DNA of 64,000 bases from Fodinibacter sp963730365 (GTDB lineage Bacteria > Actinomycetota > Actinomycetes > Actinomycetales > Dermatophilaceae): the NCBI GenBank assembly GCA_963730365.1, contig CAVSRM010000005.1, forward strand, positions 744,001 through 808,000, written 5' to 3'. Both the position numbers and the translations under genes were made by a program. The notes beneath the pieces are model-generated. The model made no database searches and had not been told where the DNA came from. It saw only the letters and a list, made by a program, of their open reading frames with translations. Of this stretch, positions 16,909 through 26,234 are shown in pieces (the first letter of the stretch is position 1; each line of letters starts with the position of its first letter).

Positions 16909-18891
16909 ATGCCCGGTGACTCGATCTTTCCCGTGCTCGAGCCGCTGCTCGAGCAGGTGAGCAAGCCGATCCAGTACGTCGGCGGCGAGCTGAACTCCAC
17001 GGTCAAGGACTGGGACATCGTCGGTGCGGGCACCGTCCGCTGGTCGCTGATGTACCCCGACGCCTACGAGGTGGGCGTGCCCAACCAGGGCGTCATGATC
17101 CTCTACGAAGTCCTCAACGAGCGCCCCGACGCCCTCGCCGAGCGGACCTACGCCGTCTGGCCCGACCTCGAGGCCCTGATGCGTGAGCACGGCGTGCCGC
17201 AGTTCACCGTCGACGCGCACCGCCCCGTCGGTGACTTCGACCTGCTGGGCATGTCGTTCTCCACCGAGCTCGGCTACACGAACATGCTCACGGCGCTCGA
17301 CCTGGCCGGCATCCCGCTGCACGCGGTCGACCGCGACGAGTCCCATCCGATCGTCGTCGCCGGCGGCCACGCCGCGTTCAACCCCGAGCCGATCGCCGAC
17401 TTCGTCGACGCTGCAGTGGTCGGCGACGGCGAGGAGGCCGTGCTCGCGATCACCGACATCGTCGGGCAGTGGAAGCGGGAGGGGCGTCCCGGGGGCCGCC
17501 ACGAGGTGCTCATGCGCCTCGCCCGCACCGGCGGGGTCTACGTGCCCTCCTTCTACGACGTGAGCTACCTCGGCGACGGGCGCATCCAGCGCGTCGCGCC
17601 CAACGCCCAGGGCGTGCCGTGGCGGGTCGCCAAGCACACCGTCATGGACCTCGACGCCTGGCCCTACCCCAAGCAGCCGCTCGTGCCGCTCGCGGAGTCG
17701 GTGCACGAGCGGATGTCGGTCGAGATCTTCCGCGGGTGCACCCGCGGCTGCCGTTTCTGCCAGGCCGGCATGATCACCCGCCCGGTCCGCGAGCGCTCGA
17801 TCACCGGCATCGGTGAGATGGTCGAGCGCGGTCTCGCCGCCACGGGCTTCGAGGAGGTCGGGCTCCTGTCGCTGAGCTCGGCCGACCACTCCGAGATCGC
17901 CGACGTGGCCAAGGGCCTCGCCGACCGCTACGAGGGCACCAACACCGGGCTCTCGCTGCCCTCGACCCGCGTCGACGCCTTCAACATCGACCTCGCCAAC
18001 GAGCTGACCCGCAACGGTCGCCGCTCCGGGCTGACCTTCGCCCCGGAGGGCGGCTCCGAGCGCATCCGCAAGGTCATCAACAAGATGGTCAGCGAGGACG
18101 ACCTCATCCGCACCGTCGCCGCGGCCTACGGTGCCGGCTGGCGCCAGGTCAAGCTCTACTTCATGTGCGGGCTCCCGACCGAGACCGACGAGGATGTCCT
18201 GCAGATCGCCGAGATGGCCAAGCGCGTCATCGAGACCGGCCGCGAGGTCAGCGGCCGGCGCGACATCCGGTGCACCGTCTCGATCGGCGGCTTCGTACCC
18301 AAGCCGCACACGCCGTTCCAGTGGGCCGCCCAGCTCGGCGCGGAGGAGACCGACGCCCGGCTCGACAAGCTCCGCCAGGCGATCCGCTCAGACCGGCGCT
18401 ACGGTTCCTCGATCGGCTTCCGCTACCACGACGGAAAGCCCGGCATCGTCGAGGGGCTCCTCTCCCGCGGCGACCGGCGGGTCGGGCGGGTCATCGAGGC
18501 GGTCTGGCGCGACGGCGGCCGGTTCGACGGGTGGAGCGAGCACTTCTCCTACGAGCGCTGGATGTCTGCCGCGGAGGCCGAGCTCCCGGCATTCGGGGTC
18601 GACGTCGCGTGGTACACGACCCGCGAGCGCGAGGAGTCCGAGGTGCTGCCCTGGGACCACATCGACTCCGGCCTCGACAAGGACTGGCTCTGGCAGGACT
18701 GGCTGGAGTCCCTCGACGAGACCGAGGTCGAGGACTGCCGGTGGACCCCGTGCTTCGACTGCGGTGTGTGTCCCCAGATGGGCACCGAGATCGAGATCGG
18801 CCCGACGGGCAAGACCCTGCTGCCGCTGACCGTGCTCGGTTCCGGCCGAGAGGCCATGGCCGAGCAGGCGCCGGCCCACAGCCACGCCTGA
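16909..18891 (+). CDS. TIGR03960 family B12-binding-domain radical SAM protein
   Basis: 660 residues. N-terminal B12-binding-like Rossmann region (about 1-230) and a radical SAM core with FRGCTRGCRFC, cluster cysteines at 277, 281 and 284 (CxxxCxxC). GLTFAPEGGSERIRKVINK and the C-terminal CFDCGVCPQMG (four Cys region) are typical of the family. Function is not established; the family nearly always pairs with TIGR03936, which is present here, and both occur upstream of rne. The ATG fits a leaderless promoter. Confidence 0.93.
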   Translation: MPGDSIFPVLEPLLEQVSKPIQYVGGELNSTVKDWDIVGAGTVRWSLMYPDAYEVGVPNQGVMILYEVLNERPDALAERTYAVWPDLEALMREHGVPQFTVDAHRPVGDFDLLGMSFSTELGYTNMLTALDLAGIPLHAVDRDESHPIVVAGGHAAFNPEPIADFVDAAVVGDGEEAVLAITDIVGQWKREGRPGGRHEVLMRLARTGGVYVPSFYDVSYLGDGRIQRVAPNAQGVPWRVAKHTVMDLDAWPYPKQPLVPLAESVHERMSVEIFRGCTRGCRFCQAGMITRPVRERSITGIGEMVERGLAATGFEEVGLLSLSSADHSEIADVAKGLADRYEGTNTGLSLPSTRVDAFNIDLANELTRNGRRSGLTFAPEGGSERIRKVINKMVSEDDLIRTVAAAYGAGWRQVKLYFMCGLPTETDEDVLQIAEMAKRVIETGREVSGRRDIRCTVSIGGFVPKPHTPFQWAAQLGAEETDARLDKLRQAIRSDRRYGSSIGFRYHDGKPGIVEGLLSRGDRRVGRVIEAVWRDGGRFDGWSEHFSYERWMSAAEAELPAFGVDVAWYTTREREESEVLPWDHIDSGLDKDWLWQDWLESLDETEVEDCRWTPCFDCGVCPQMGTEIEIGPTGKTLLPLTVLGSGREAMAEQAPAHSHA

Positions 18892-19003
18892 GCCGAGCCG
18901 CGCCCGCCTCGAACCGCTGCCGACCCCCGACCCGGGGTCCGTCCGGGGTCGAGCAGGGGGAGCCTCGGGGTCATGCCGGATGCCGCCGGCCCCGCGCCGT
19001 CCC

Positions 19004-19009
19004 TAGCGT
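19004..19009 (+). promoter_or_regulatory. candidate leaderless -10 box for the DUF2306 gene
   Basis: TAGCGT followed by 6 nt and the ATG at 19016. The same TAGCGTCGGCG context occurs before comEA at 58008. Confidence 0.4.
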
Positions 19010-19015
19010 CGGCGT

Positions 19016-19726
19016 ATGCCGTCCACCCAGCCACCCACTCCCCTGAGGACCGGCGCCCGGTCCCTCGCCAGGCGCTCGCCCCTCGTGCTCCTGGCCCTGC
19101 TCAGCGTGTCCGTCGCGGCCCTCGCGCTCGGCTACCTGCGGCTGGACCCGTCGACGTACTTCGAACCGCAACGTGCGACGTACCTCGCGCACCAGGGGGC
19201 TCTGCTGACACACGTGTGCGGGGCGGTCCTCGCGATCCTCACCATGCCGGTCCAGCTCTCGGCGGGACTCCGGCGTCGCTGGCCGCGAGCGCACCGGCTC
19301 ACGGGGCGGGTCTACGTCGCCGGCGTGGCGGTGGGCGGCGCGGGGGGGCTGGTGCTCAGCGCGGTCGCCCACGGTGGCGTCGCGGCGAGGGCCGGCTTCG
19401 CGGCGTTGGCCGTGGCGTGGCTGGGCAGCACCGCCCTGGCGGTTCTCGCCATCCGGGGCCGAGACATCGCGACCCACCGTCGCTGGATGCTGCGCAGTGC
19501 CGCCCTCACATCGGCGGCGATCACGCTGCGGCTCTATCTGGGGCTGTTCGGGGCGATCGCGGGTGCCGAACTCACGAGCCAGACGTTCGCCACGGCATAC
19601 GCCGCGATCGCCTGGCTCAGCTGGGTGCCGAACCTCGCCCTGGCCTGGTGGTGGACCTCCCGCCCGACGCGGGTGCCGGCCCGCGCGGAGAGCCCGGATT
19701 CGCCGGTGGCCGTGGGGCGCTCCTAG
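19016..19726 (+). CDS. DUF2306-like multi-pass membrane protein
   Basis: 236 residues with about six hydrophobic helices (VLLALLSVSVAALALGYL; LLTHVCGAVLAILTMPVQL; VYVAGVAVGGAGGLVL; and more). Conserved features include HQGALLTHVCGAVLAILTMPVQL, RAHRLTGRVYV and DIATHRRWMLRSAALTSAAITLRLY, which carry His residues at helix edges as in DUF2306 proteins. Biochemical role unknown. It is inserted between the two radical-SAM-pair genes, which are usually adjacent, so it looks like a local insertion. Confidence 0.75.
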   Translation: MPSTQPPTPLRTGARSLARRSPLVLLALLSVSVAALALGYLRLDPSTYFEPQRATYLAHQGALLTHVCGAVLAILTMPVQLSAGLRRRWPRAHRLTGRVYVAGVAVGGAGGLVLSAVAHGGVAARAGFAALAVAWLGSTALAVLAIRGRDIATHRRWMLRSAALTSAAITLRLYLGLFGAIAGAELTSQTFATAYAAIAWLSWVPNLALAWWWTSRPTRVPARAESPDSPVAVGRS

Positions 19727-19729
19727 GCT
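19724..19729 (+). promoter_or_regulatory. candidate -10 box overlapping the DUF2306 stop codon
   Basis: TAGGCT, whose TAG is the stop of the upstream gene; 8 nt to the next ATG at 19738. Confidence 0.3.
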
Positions 19730-19737
19730 GCTGGCCC

Positions 19738-20490
19738 ATGGCCCGCCAACGCACCCCGGAAGGACCGCCGCCCGCCCCCGCGGTGCAGAAGCTGCGGATC
19801 CGGTACGCCAAGCGCGGGCGACTGCGGTTCTCCTCGACCCGAGACTTCGCCCGGGCCCTCGAACGAGCCCTGCGCCGGGCGGGCGTGCCGATGGCCCTCT
19901 CCGCGGGGTTCCACCCGCATCCGCTCATCTCCTACGCGAACGCCGCAGCCACCGGCACCGCGAGCGAGGCCGAGTACTTCGAGATCAGGGTCACCGAGCG
20001 CGTGGACCCCGAGGCGCTGCGTGCGGCGCTCGACGAGGCTCTGCCGGAGGGGCTGGACGTCCTCGAGGTGGTCCCGGCGGCACCCGGGGCCCTGGCGGAC
20101 CGGCTCGAGGCGAGCGAGTGGCGCCTCGTGGTTCGCGGCACGGACCGGGGCGCGCTCGAGGAGGCGGTGGCGGCATACCTCGGCCTGGACGTGGCGGAGA
20201 CCACCCGGACCTTCAAGACCGGGCCCCGCACGTTCGACACGCGCGGGGCCGTCGTGGCGCTGGAGGTTCAGGGGGTCGACGATCAGGGGTGTGCGATACT
20301 GCGCATGGTCGTACGGCACACCACACCGTCCGTGCGCCCCGACGACATCCTGACCGCACTGCGCGCAGTGACCGGGTTCTCGCCGCCGGTCCCACCCCTG
20401 GTGACCCGGTTGGCGCAGGGCCCTCTGATCGACGCAGCTGCTGGGGTGGCTGATCCCTTGGCCGCCGACAAGGAAGCCGCCGGCTTCTGA
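19738..20490 (+). CDS. TIGR03936 family radical SAM-associated protein (DUF2344)
   Basis: 250 residues. Starts VQKLRIRYAKRGRLRFSSTRDFARALERALRRAGVPMALSAGFHPHP (split here across residues 15-62), the hallmark of DUF2344, followed by a ferredoxin-like fold and a C-terminal VRHTTPSVRPDDILTAL. Genome context ties it to the TIGR03960 radical SAM protein; a joint RNA- or cofactor-modifying activity has been suggested for the family but is not proven. The gene ends 165 bp before rne. Confidence 0.88.
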   Translation: MARQRTPEGPPPAPAVQKLRIRYAKRGRLRFSSTRDFARALERALRRAGVPMALSAGFHPHPLISYANAAATGTASEAEYFEIRVTERVDPEALRAALDEALPEGLDVLEVVPAAPGALADRLEASEWRLVVRGTDRGALEEAVAAYLGLDVAETTRTFKTGPRTFDTRGAVVALEVQGVDDQGCAILRMVVRHTTPSVRPDDILTALRAVTGFSPPVPPLVTRLAQGPLIDAAAGVADPLAADKEAAGF

Positions 20491-20655
20491 TCGGTGCCGC
20501 GCCGCCCGCGCGAGCTGGTCGGGGGCAGAAGTCGACTTCCGTGTCGGGGTGCGCCCCGCACGATCCGATCGCCCACCACGCGGTCGGCGGGGAGCCGGCC
20601 CACCCGGGCCGACCCGGTGTGGCCGTCGGCTCGTGGCTGACGGAAGGAGCCCACG
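20491..20655 (+). promoter_or_regulatory. structured 5' leader of rne
   Basis: 165 bp without a gene. Contains a perfect 12-bp palindrome GAAGTCGACTTC (20528-20539) and a short hairpin CGGGG-TGCG-CCCCG (20545-20558), then AAGGAG before the ATG. RNase E genes often autoregulate through their 5' leader; whether this one does is inference. Confidence 0.4.
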
Positions 20656-23600
20656 ATGGCTTCCGAGAACGACCAGAGCACCACGCCCGACGAGGCGCCG
20701 GTCGCCCAGCCCAGACGGCGCCGCGCCGCGAGCAAGGCGGCAGCCCCCGCCCGGTCGGTGCCTGACTCGAGCACGCACGAGGGCTCCGCCGACGTCGCGC
20801 CCGCAGCGGAGTCGACGGCAGCGGCCGCGAGCGAGCAGACGGAGGATGCGCCCGCGCCCGCCAAGGCAGCGAAGAGGGCCCCCCGCAAGCGATCCGCCAA
20901 GAAGGGCAGCGCGAGCCTCGACGAGGCCGCCCTCCCTGCAGTCGAGACCTCGGAGCCCGAGACGGCAGGGTCCGAGACCGCGCAGCCGGCGACCGAGGGG
21001 CCTGAGGCGTCCGAGGCCCCGGCGAAGAAGGCAGCCAAGAAGTCCTCGACGAAGAAGGCGACGCGCAAGCGCGCCGCCAAGGCCGAGCAGGCTCCGGAAG
21101 CCGCTCCCGAGAGCGACCCGGCAGCGCCCCCCCAGGGTGACGCGGCAGCGCCGTCGGAGGAGGCCGAGGAGCCCGAGGAGGACGACGCGTCGGGGGAGTC
21201 TGCTCCTGCCGTCCCCAGCTTCGGGCTGCTGTTCCAGGCACCCGAGCCCACCGTGGCCCGGCGCCGGCGCGCCACGGCGCCCAGCCAGGCGCCGAGCGAG
21301 CGCCCCGCCGAGGTCGAGCCCGCAGCACCGGCCGCCGAGCCGGCCGAGGACACGACGAAGCCGGCAGTGCCGTCCGACGAGCAGGGCCGCGCGGACGGCG
21401 ACGACACCGGAGACGACGCCGAGGGCGGCCCCCGTCGTCGGCGCAGGGGTGGTCGCGGTCGCCGCGGCCGCGCCCAGTCGGATGACGAGCAGACCGGCAC
21501 CGAGGCATCCTCGGCCGAGGGCACCGACTCCGACTCCGGGTCCGGCGGTGACGGCAACCGCTCGGCGGATGCTGACTCCGGCGAGGCATCCGAGGACTCC
21601 GACTCCGGCTCCAGCAGGAGGCGCCGCCGCCGTCGCCGCGGCGCGGGGTCCGGCGAGGACGACCCGCCCGGCACCGTCACCAAGGTGCGCGAGGCCCGGT
21701 CCCCGCGCGACGAGCCGACGGCCGTCAAGGGGTCGACCCGCCTCGAGGCGAAGAAGCAGCGCCGCCGGGAGGGCCGCGAGGCAGGGCGTCGCCGCACGAT
21801 CATCACCGAGGCGGAGTTCCTCGCCCGCCGCGAGAGCGTCGACCGCGTCATGGTGGTCCGCGGGCGCGGTGACCGCACCCAGATCGGCGTCCTGGAGGAC
21901 GGCGTGCTCGTGGAGCACTACGTCTCGCGCGAGACGACGGCCTCGATGGCCGGCAACGTCTACCTCGGGCGCGTCCAGAACGTCCTGCCGTCGATGGAGG
22001 CCGCCTTCGTCGACATCGGGAAGGGCCGCAACGCCGTGCTCTACGCCGGTGAGGTCAACTGGGATGCCGCAGGCCTCGAGGGCGGCCAGTCCCGCCGCAT
22101 CGAGCACGCCCTGAAGTCCGGCGACACCGTGCTCGTGCAGGTGACAAAGGACCCCATCGGCCACAAGGGTGCCCGCCTGACCTCCCAGATCTCGCTGCCG
22201 GGCCGCTACCTCGTCTATGTGCCGGAGGGCTCGATGACGGGGATCTCCCGCAAGCTCCCCGACACCGAGCGGGCCCGGCTCAAGGGCATCCTCAAGGAGG
22301 TCGTCCCGGACTCGGCCGGCGTCATCGTCAGGACCGCCGCCGAGGGTGCGTCCGAGGAGGAGCTCACCGCCGACGTCGAACGGTTGACCAAGGCCTGGGA
22401 GAAGATCTCCAAGAAGGCCGAGAGCGCCATGGCGAAGAAGGCCGGAAGCGGGGGAGCGCCCATGCTGCTGCACGGCGAGCCCGACCTGACGGTCCGGGTC
22501 ATCCGTGACGTCTTCACCGAGGACTTCAGCTCCCTCGTGGTCTCCGGGGACAAGGCCTGGTCGGAGGTGAGCACCTACATCGAGGACGTCGCTCCCGACC
22601 TCGCGTCCCGGGTGACGCGGTGGACCTCGGATGACGACGTGTTCGCCTCGCACCGAATCGACGAGCAGATCGCCAAGGCGATGGACCGCAAGGTCTGGCT
22701 CCCCTCGGGTGGGTCCCTGGTCATCGACCGCACCGAGGCCATGACCGTGGTCGACGTCAACACCGGCAAGTTCATCGGGTCCGGGGGCAACCTCGAGGAG
22801 ACGGTGACGAAGAACAACCTCGAGGCCGCCGAGGAGATCGTCCGCCAGCTCCGGCTGCGTGACATCGGTGGCATCATCGTCGTCGACTTCATCGACATGG
22901 TCCTGGAATCGAACCGCGACCTCGTCGTGCGCCGGCTCCTGGAGTGCCTGGGCCGCGACCGCACCAAGCACCAGGTGGCCGAGGTCACCTCCCTGGGCCT
23001 GGTCCAGATGACGCGCAAGCGGGTCGGGTCCGGGCTCATCGAGGTGTTCTCCGAGCCCTGCGAGCACTGCAACGGCAGCGGCGTGGTCGTGCACACCGAG
23101 CCCATCGACCGCAGCGGCTCCTCGGACCAGGGCTCCGGCTCGGGGGGCTCTCGCTCCGGCCGAGGGCGACGTGGCGCCGGATCCTCCGGCTCGTCCGGGT
23201 CGGGCTCCTCGGGCTCCGGCTCGGGTGGCAACGGGAACAACGGCGGCAACGGCGGCAACGGCGGCACGAACGGCGAGGCCGCACCGCGCACCCCCTCCGG
23301 ACCGACGGCCGCGCAGATCGCGGCGGCAGCGCATGCCGCGGCCCTGCGCAAGGCCGACCACGACGAGACCGATGCCGAGGGTCGCCAGTCGACCGTCGCG
23401 GTCGCCGAGGCGGTTGCCGATGCGGTTGCCGATGCGGTCGTCGACGTCGTCACGGGCGGAGATGCAGGCGGTGCCGGAGAGACGGACAGCCGACCGGCGG
23501 AGTCGGACCCGACAGGCAGCGAGACGGACACCCGACCGGCGGAGTCGGACCCGACAGGCAGCGAGACGGCTCCTGCGGGGACGACGCCCGCGGCGGAGCC

Positions 23601-23835
23601 GGTGAGCGTCCCGGTGACGGAGTCGGAGAGTGAGCCGGTGAACGTGCCCGTGACGGAGCCCGAGAATGTGCCGGTCACTGAGCCGGTCGCCGCGCCGGTC
23701 TCGGCCCCCGCAGCGCGTCCGCGGCGCAAGCGCGGGCGGGTCGTGGCCCCGGCGGGGCCGCCCCGTCCGGTCGGCGAGTCCGACGGAGCGGACGCCACCG
23801 ACGGCGCCCCTCCCCCCGAGTCCGCCGCCCCCTGA
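20656..23835 (+). CDS. rne: ribonuclease E/G family endoribonuclease with long disordered arms
   Basis: 1059 residues. The catalytic core spans about 395-815: S1 domain after NVYLGRVQNVLPSMEAAFVD (about 435), VVDVNTGKFIG near 697 and GGIIVVDFIDM near 738 (Mg-binding Asp residues), and the zinc-link CEHCNGSG near 801. A 370-residue Ala/Lys/Glu/Pro N-terminal arm and a Gly/Ser then Glu/Pro/Val C-terminal arm flank it, as in actinobacterial RNase E/G. RNase E starts mRNA decay and processes rRNA and tRNA. The C-terminal arm includes two 14-residue repeats from a 42-bp DNA duplication. RBS AAGGAG. Confidence 0.95.
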   Translation: MASENDQSTTPDEAPVAQPRRRRAASKAAAPARSVPDSSTHEGSADVAPAAESTAAAASEQTEDAPAPAKAAKRAPRKRSAKKGSASLDEAALPAVETSEPETAGSETAQPATEGPEASEAPAKKAAKKSSTKKATRKRAAKAEQAPEAAPESDPAAPPQGDAAAPSEEAEEPEEDDASGESAPAVPSFGLLFQAPEPTVARRRRATAPSQAPSERPAEVEPAAPAAEPAEDTTKPAVPSDEQGRADGDDTGDDAEGGPRRRRRGGRGRRGRAQSDDEQTGTEASSAEGTDSDSGSGGDGNRSADADSGEASEDSDSGSSRRRRRRRRGAGSGEDDPPGTVTKVREARSPRDEPTAVKGSTRLEAKKQRRREGREAGRRRTIITEAEFLARRESVDRVMVVRGRGDRTQIGVLEDGVLVEHYVSRETTASMAGNVYLGRVQNVLPSMEAAFVDIGKGRNAVLYAGEVNWDAAGLEGGQSRRIEHALKSGDTVLVQVTKDPIGHKGARLTSQISLPGRYLVYVPEGSMTGISRKLPDTERARLKGILKEVVPDSAGVIVRTAAEGASEEELTADVERLTKAWEKISKKAESAMAKKAGSGGAPMLLHGEPDLTVRVIRDVFTEDFSSLVVSGDKAWSEVSTYIEDVAPDLASRVTRWTSDDDVFASHRIDEQIAKAMDRKVWLPSGGSLVIDRTEAMTVVDVNTGKFIGSGGNLEETVTKNNLEAAEEIVRQLRLRDIGGIIVVDFIDMVLESNRDLVVRRLLECLGRDRTKHQVAEVTSLGLVQMTRKRVGSGLIEVFSEPCEHCNGSGVVVHTEPIDRSGSSDQGSGSGGSRSGRGRRGAGSSGSSGSGSSGSGSGGNGNNGGNGGNGGTNGEAAPRTPSGPTAAQIAAAAHAAALRKADHDETDAEGRQSTVAVAEAVADAVADAVVDVVTGGDAGGAGETDSRPAESDPTGSETDTRPAESDPTGSETAPAGTTPAAEPVSVPVTESESEPVNVPVTEPENVPVTEPVAAPVSAPAARPRRKRGRVVAPAGPPRPVGESDGADATDGAPPPESAAP
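23479..23569 (+). repeat. 42-bp tandem repeat inside rne
   Basis: Copies at 23479-23520 and 23521-23562 differ by one base and are followed by a 7-bp partial copy. In frame: each encodes ETDxRPAESDPTGS in the disordered C-terminal arm. Confidence 0.9.
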
Positions 23836-23836
23836 T

Positions 23837-23866
23837 TTGGAGGCCCACCGGAACCGCCGGTAGTCT
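23837..23866 (+). promoter_or_regulatory. promoter for rplU-rpmA
   Basis: TTGGAG (23837-23842), 18-bp spacer, TAGTCT (23861-23866), starting one base after the rne stop. It leaves a leader of about 85 nt before rplU. Confidence 0.55.
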
Positions 23867-23957
23867 TGCCAGTCGGTGCGCCCACCGAGCCGATGTCCTG
23901 TGTCCCCCACGGGGTAGCTATCAGCCGGTCACCCAGAGAGCGTGCCCGCAAAAGAAA

Positions 23958-24275
23958 GTGAGTACCAACGTGTACGCGATTGTGCGCGCAGGTGGTCGTC
24001 AGGAGAAGGTCTCCGTCGGCGACGTCCTGCTCATCGACAAGATCGGTCAGGCCGGAGACACGGTCAACCTCCAGCCGCTCCTCCTCGTCGACGGCTCCAC
24101 CGTCACGAGCGACGCGGGCAAGCTGTCGAAGGTCACCGTGACCGCGGAGGTCGTCAAGGCCGCCAAGGGTCCCAAGATCACCATCCTGAAGTACAAGAAC
24201 AAGACCGGCTACCGCAAGCGCCAGGGCCACCGCCAGCCGCTCACGCAGGTCAAGATCACGGCGATCGACGCCTGA
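23958..24275 (+). CDS. rplU: 50S ribosomal protein L21
   Basis: 105 residues. VYAIVRAGGRQEKVSVGDVLLIDKI and the C-terminal KNKTGYRKRQGHRQPLTQVKI are the standard L21 signature; binds 23S rRNA near L20. GTG start (MSTNVYAIV), with a weak AAGAAAG site. First gene of the L21-L27-Obg group, with its own promoter after rne. Confidence 0.98.
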   Translation: MSTNVYAIVRAGGRQEKVSVGDVLLIDKIGQAGDTVNLQPLLLVDGSTVTSDAGKLSKVTVTAEVVKAAKGPKITILKYKNKTGYRKRQGHRQPLTQVKITAIDA

Positions 24276-24311
24276 TCCCCCTTCGGAACTCACGGAACAA
24301 GGACTACTGAC

Positions 24312-24581
24312 ATGGCACACAAGAAGGGTGCGTCCTCGACCCGCAACGGTCGCGACAGCAACGCCCAGTACCTCGGTGTGAAGCGCTTCGGCGGCCAGAC
24401 CGTCAAGGCCGGCGAGATCATCGTCCGCCAGCGAGGCACCCACTTCCACCCCGGAGACGGCGTGGGGCGTGGCGGCGACGACACGCTGTTCGCGCTCGTC
24501 TCCGGTGCGGTCAAGTTCGGCAGCAAGCGCGGCCGCAAGACCGTCAACATCATCCAGCCGGAGCCCGTTGCCGCGGAGTGA
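24312..24581 (+). CDS. rpmA: 50S ribosomal protein L27
   Basis: 89 residues. MAHKKGASSTRNGRDSNAQ at the N-terminus reaches the peptidyl-transferase centre; YLGVKRFGGQTVKAGEI and GTHFHPGDGVGRGGDDTLFAL complete the family signature. The N-terminus starts directly with the mature MAHKK form, not the Firmicutes cleavable extension. 36 bp after rplU; AAGGACT site before the ATG. Confidence 0.98.
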   Translation: MAHKKGASSTRNGRDSNAQYLGVKRFGGQTVKAGEIIVRQRGTHFHPGDGVGRGGDDTLFALVSGAVKFGSKRGRKTVNIIQPEPVAAE

Positions 24582-24693
24582 CGCCGGATGCCGGGTGCCC
24601 ACCACCCGGAGCATGACCACGTCGTGAGGGGCGGGCCCAGCAGAGGCCCGCCCCTCACGGCATACCCACCCGTTCGACCAGAGGAGACACAGC

Positions 24694-26217
24694 ATGACGA
24701 CCTTCGTCGACCGCGTCGTGCTGCACGTCGCTGCCGGTAACGGCGGCCACGGGGTGGCCTCGGTCAAGCGGGAGAAGTTCAAGCCCCTCGGCGGCCCGGA
24801 CGGTGGCAACGGTGGCAAGGGCGGCTCCGTCATCCTCGCCGTCGACCCGCAGTCCACGACGCTCCTGGACTACCATCACAGCCCGCACCGCCGCGCCGAC
24901 AACGGCAAGCCGGGCGGCGGGGACGAGAAGAACGGCGGCGACGGCGGCGACCTCGTCCTCAAGGTGCCCGAGGGGACCGTCGTCAAGGGTCCCGACGGGA
25001 CGGTCCTCGCCGACCTCGTCGGGCACGACGCGACCTTCGTGGCCGCTCGCGGTGGCCGCGGTGGTCTCGGCAACAAGGCGCTGGCCAGCGCCCGTCGCAA
25101 GGCTCCCGGTTTCGCGCTGCTCGGTGAGCCCGGCGAGGCCGGCGACATCGTGCTGGAGCTGAAGTCCATCGCCGACGTCGCGCTCATCGGGTTCCCAAGC
25201 GCCGGCAAGTCCTCTCTCGTCTCGGTCCTCTCCGCGGCGCGACCCAAGATCGCCGACTACCCGTTCACGACCCTCGTCCCGAACCTCGGGGTCGTCACCG
25301 CGGGGTCCGAGCGCTACACGATCGCCGACGTGCCCGGTCTCATCCCCGGCGCGAGCGAGGGCAAGGGCCTGGGCCTGGAGTTCCTGCGGCACGTGGAGCG
25401 CTGCTCGGTGCTCGCCCACGTCATCGACTGCGCCACCCTCGAGCCCAACCGCGACCCGATGACCGACCTCGACGTCATCGAGGCCGAGCTCGCCGCCTAC
25501 GTCACCGACGACGCGCTCGGCGGCCGCCCGCTCTCCGAGCGCACCCGCATCGTCGTGCTCAACAAGGCCGACGTGCCCGACGCGAGGGACCTCGCCGAGA
25601 TGGTGCGCCCGATGCTCGAGGAACGCGGTCTCGAGGTGCACATCGTCTCGGCCGTCGCGCACACCGGCCTCAAGGAGCTGGGCTTCGCCCTGGCACGCCA
25701 CGTGGCGGCGGCCCGCGCGGAGCTCGAGGCGAACATCGTGGAGCGCCCCCGCATCGTCATCCGGCCCAAGGCGGTCGACGACAGCGGGTTCGACGTGGCC
25801 CGCGAGAAGACCCCCGAGGGGGAGGTCTTCCGGGTCACGGGCGAGCGTCCCACCCGGTGGATCCGCCAGACCGACTTCTCCAACGACGAGGCCGTGGGCT
25901 ACCTCGCCGACCGGCTCAGCCGGCTCGGGGTCGAGGAGGCGCTCCTCAAGGCCGGCGCCGTCTCCGGGTCCACCGTGCTCATCGGGCCGCAGGACAACGC
26001 CGTGGTCTTCGACTGGGAGCCGACGATGAGCGCCGGCGCCGAGCTGCTCACCGGACCGCGGGGCACCGACCTGCGCCTCGAGGCCGAGGGCCGCAAGTCC
26101 CGCGACGAGCGCCGCGAGGAGTTCCACGCCCGCAAGGACGCGCAGACGGCCGCCCGCGACGAGCTGGCCCAGGAGCGCCGTGCCGGCCACTGGTCCAGCA
26201 CGGACGACCCCGACTGA
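24694..26217 (+). CDS. obgE: GTPase ObgE/CgtA
   Basis: 507 residues. Gly-rich Obg domain (1-158; GGPDGGNGGKGG and GGRGGLGNKALASARRKAPGF), G domain (about 160-345; G1 GFPSAGKSSLVSVL near 166, G3 DVPGL, G4 NKAD), and a C-terminal OCT domain (about 365-445), then a charged tail found in actinobacteria. Obg binds the 50S subunit and couples growth to ribosome assembly. Strong AGAGGAG site. Followed 17 bp later by proB. Confidence 0.97.
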   Translation: MTTFVDRVVLHVAAGNGGHGVASVKREKFKPLGGPDGGNGGKGGSVILAVDPQSTTLLDYHHSPHRRADNGKPGGGDEKNGGDGGDLVLKVPEGTVVKGPDGTVLADLVGHDATFVAARGGRGGLGNKALASARRKAPGFALLGEPGEAGDIVLELKSIADVALIGFPSAGKSSLVSVLSAARPKIADYPFTTLVPNLGVVTAGSERYTIADVPGLIPGASEGKGLGLEFLRHVERCSVLAHVIDCATLEPNRDPMTDLDVIEAELAAYVTDDALGGRPLSERTRIVVLNKADVPDARDLAEMVRPMLEERGLEVHIVSAVAHTGLKELGFALARHVAAARAELEANIVERPRIVIRPKAVDDSGFDVAREKTPEGEVFRVTGERPTRWIRQTDFSNDEAVGYLADRLSRLGVEEALLKAGAVSGSTVLIGPQDNAVVFDWEPTMSAGAELLTGPRGTDLRLEAEGRKSRDERREEFHARKDAQTAARDELAQERRAGHWSSTDDPD

Positions 26218-26234
26218 GCCCGGAGCCGATCGGG

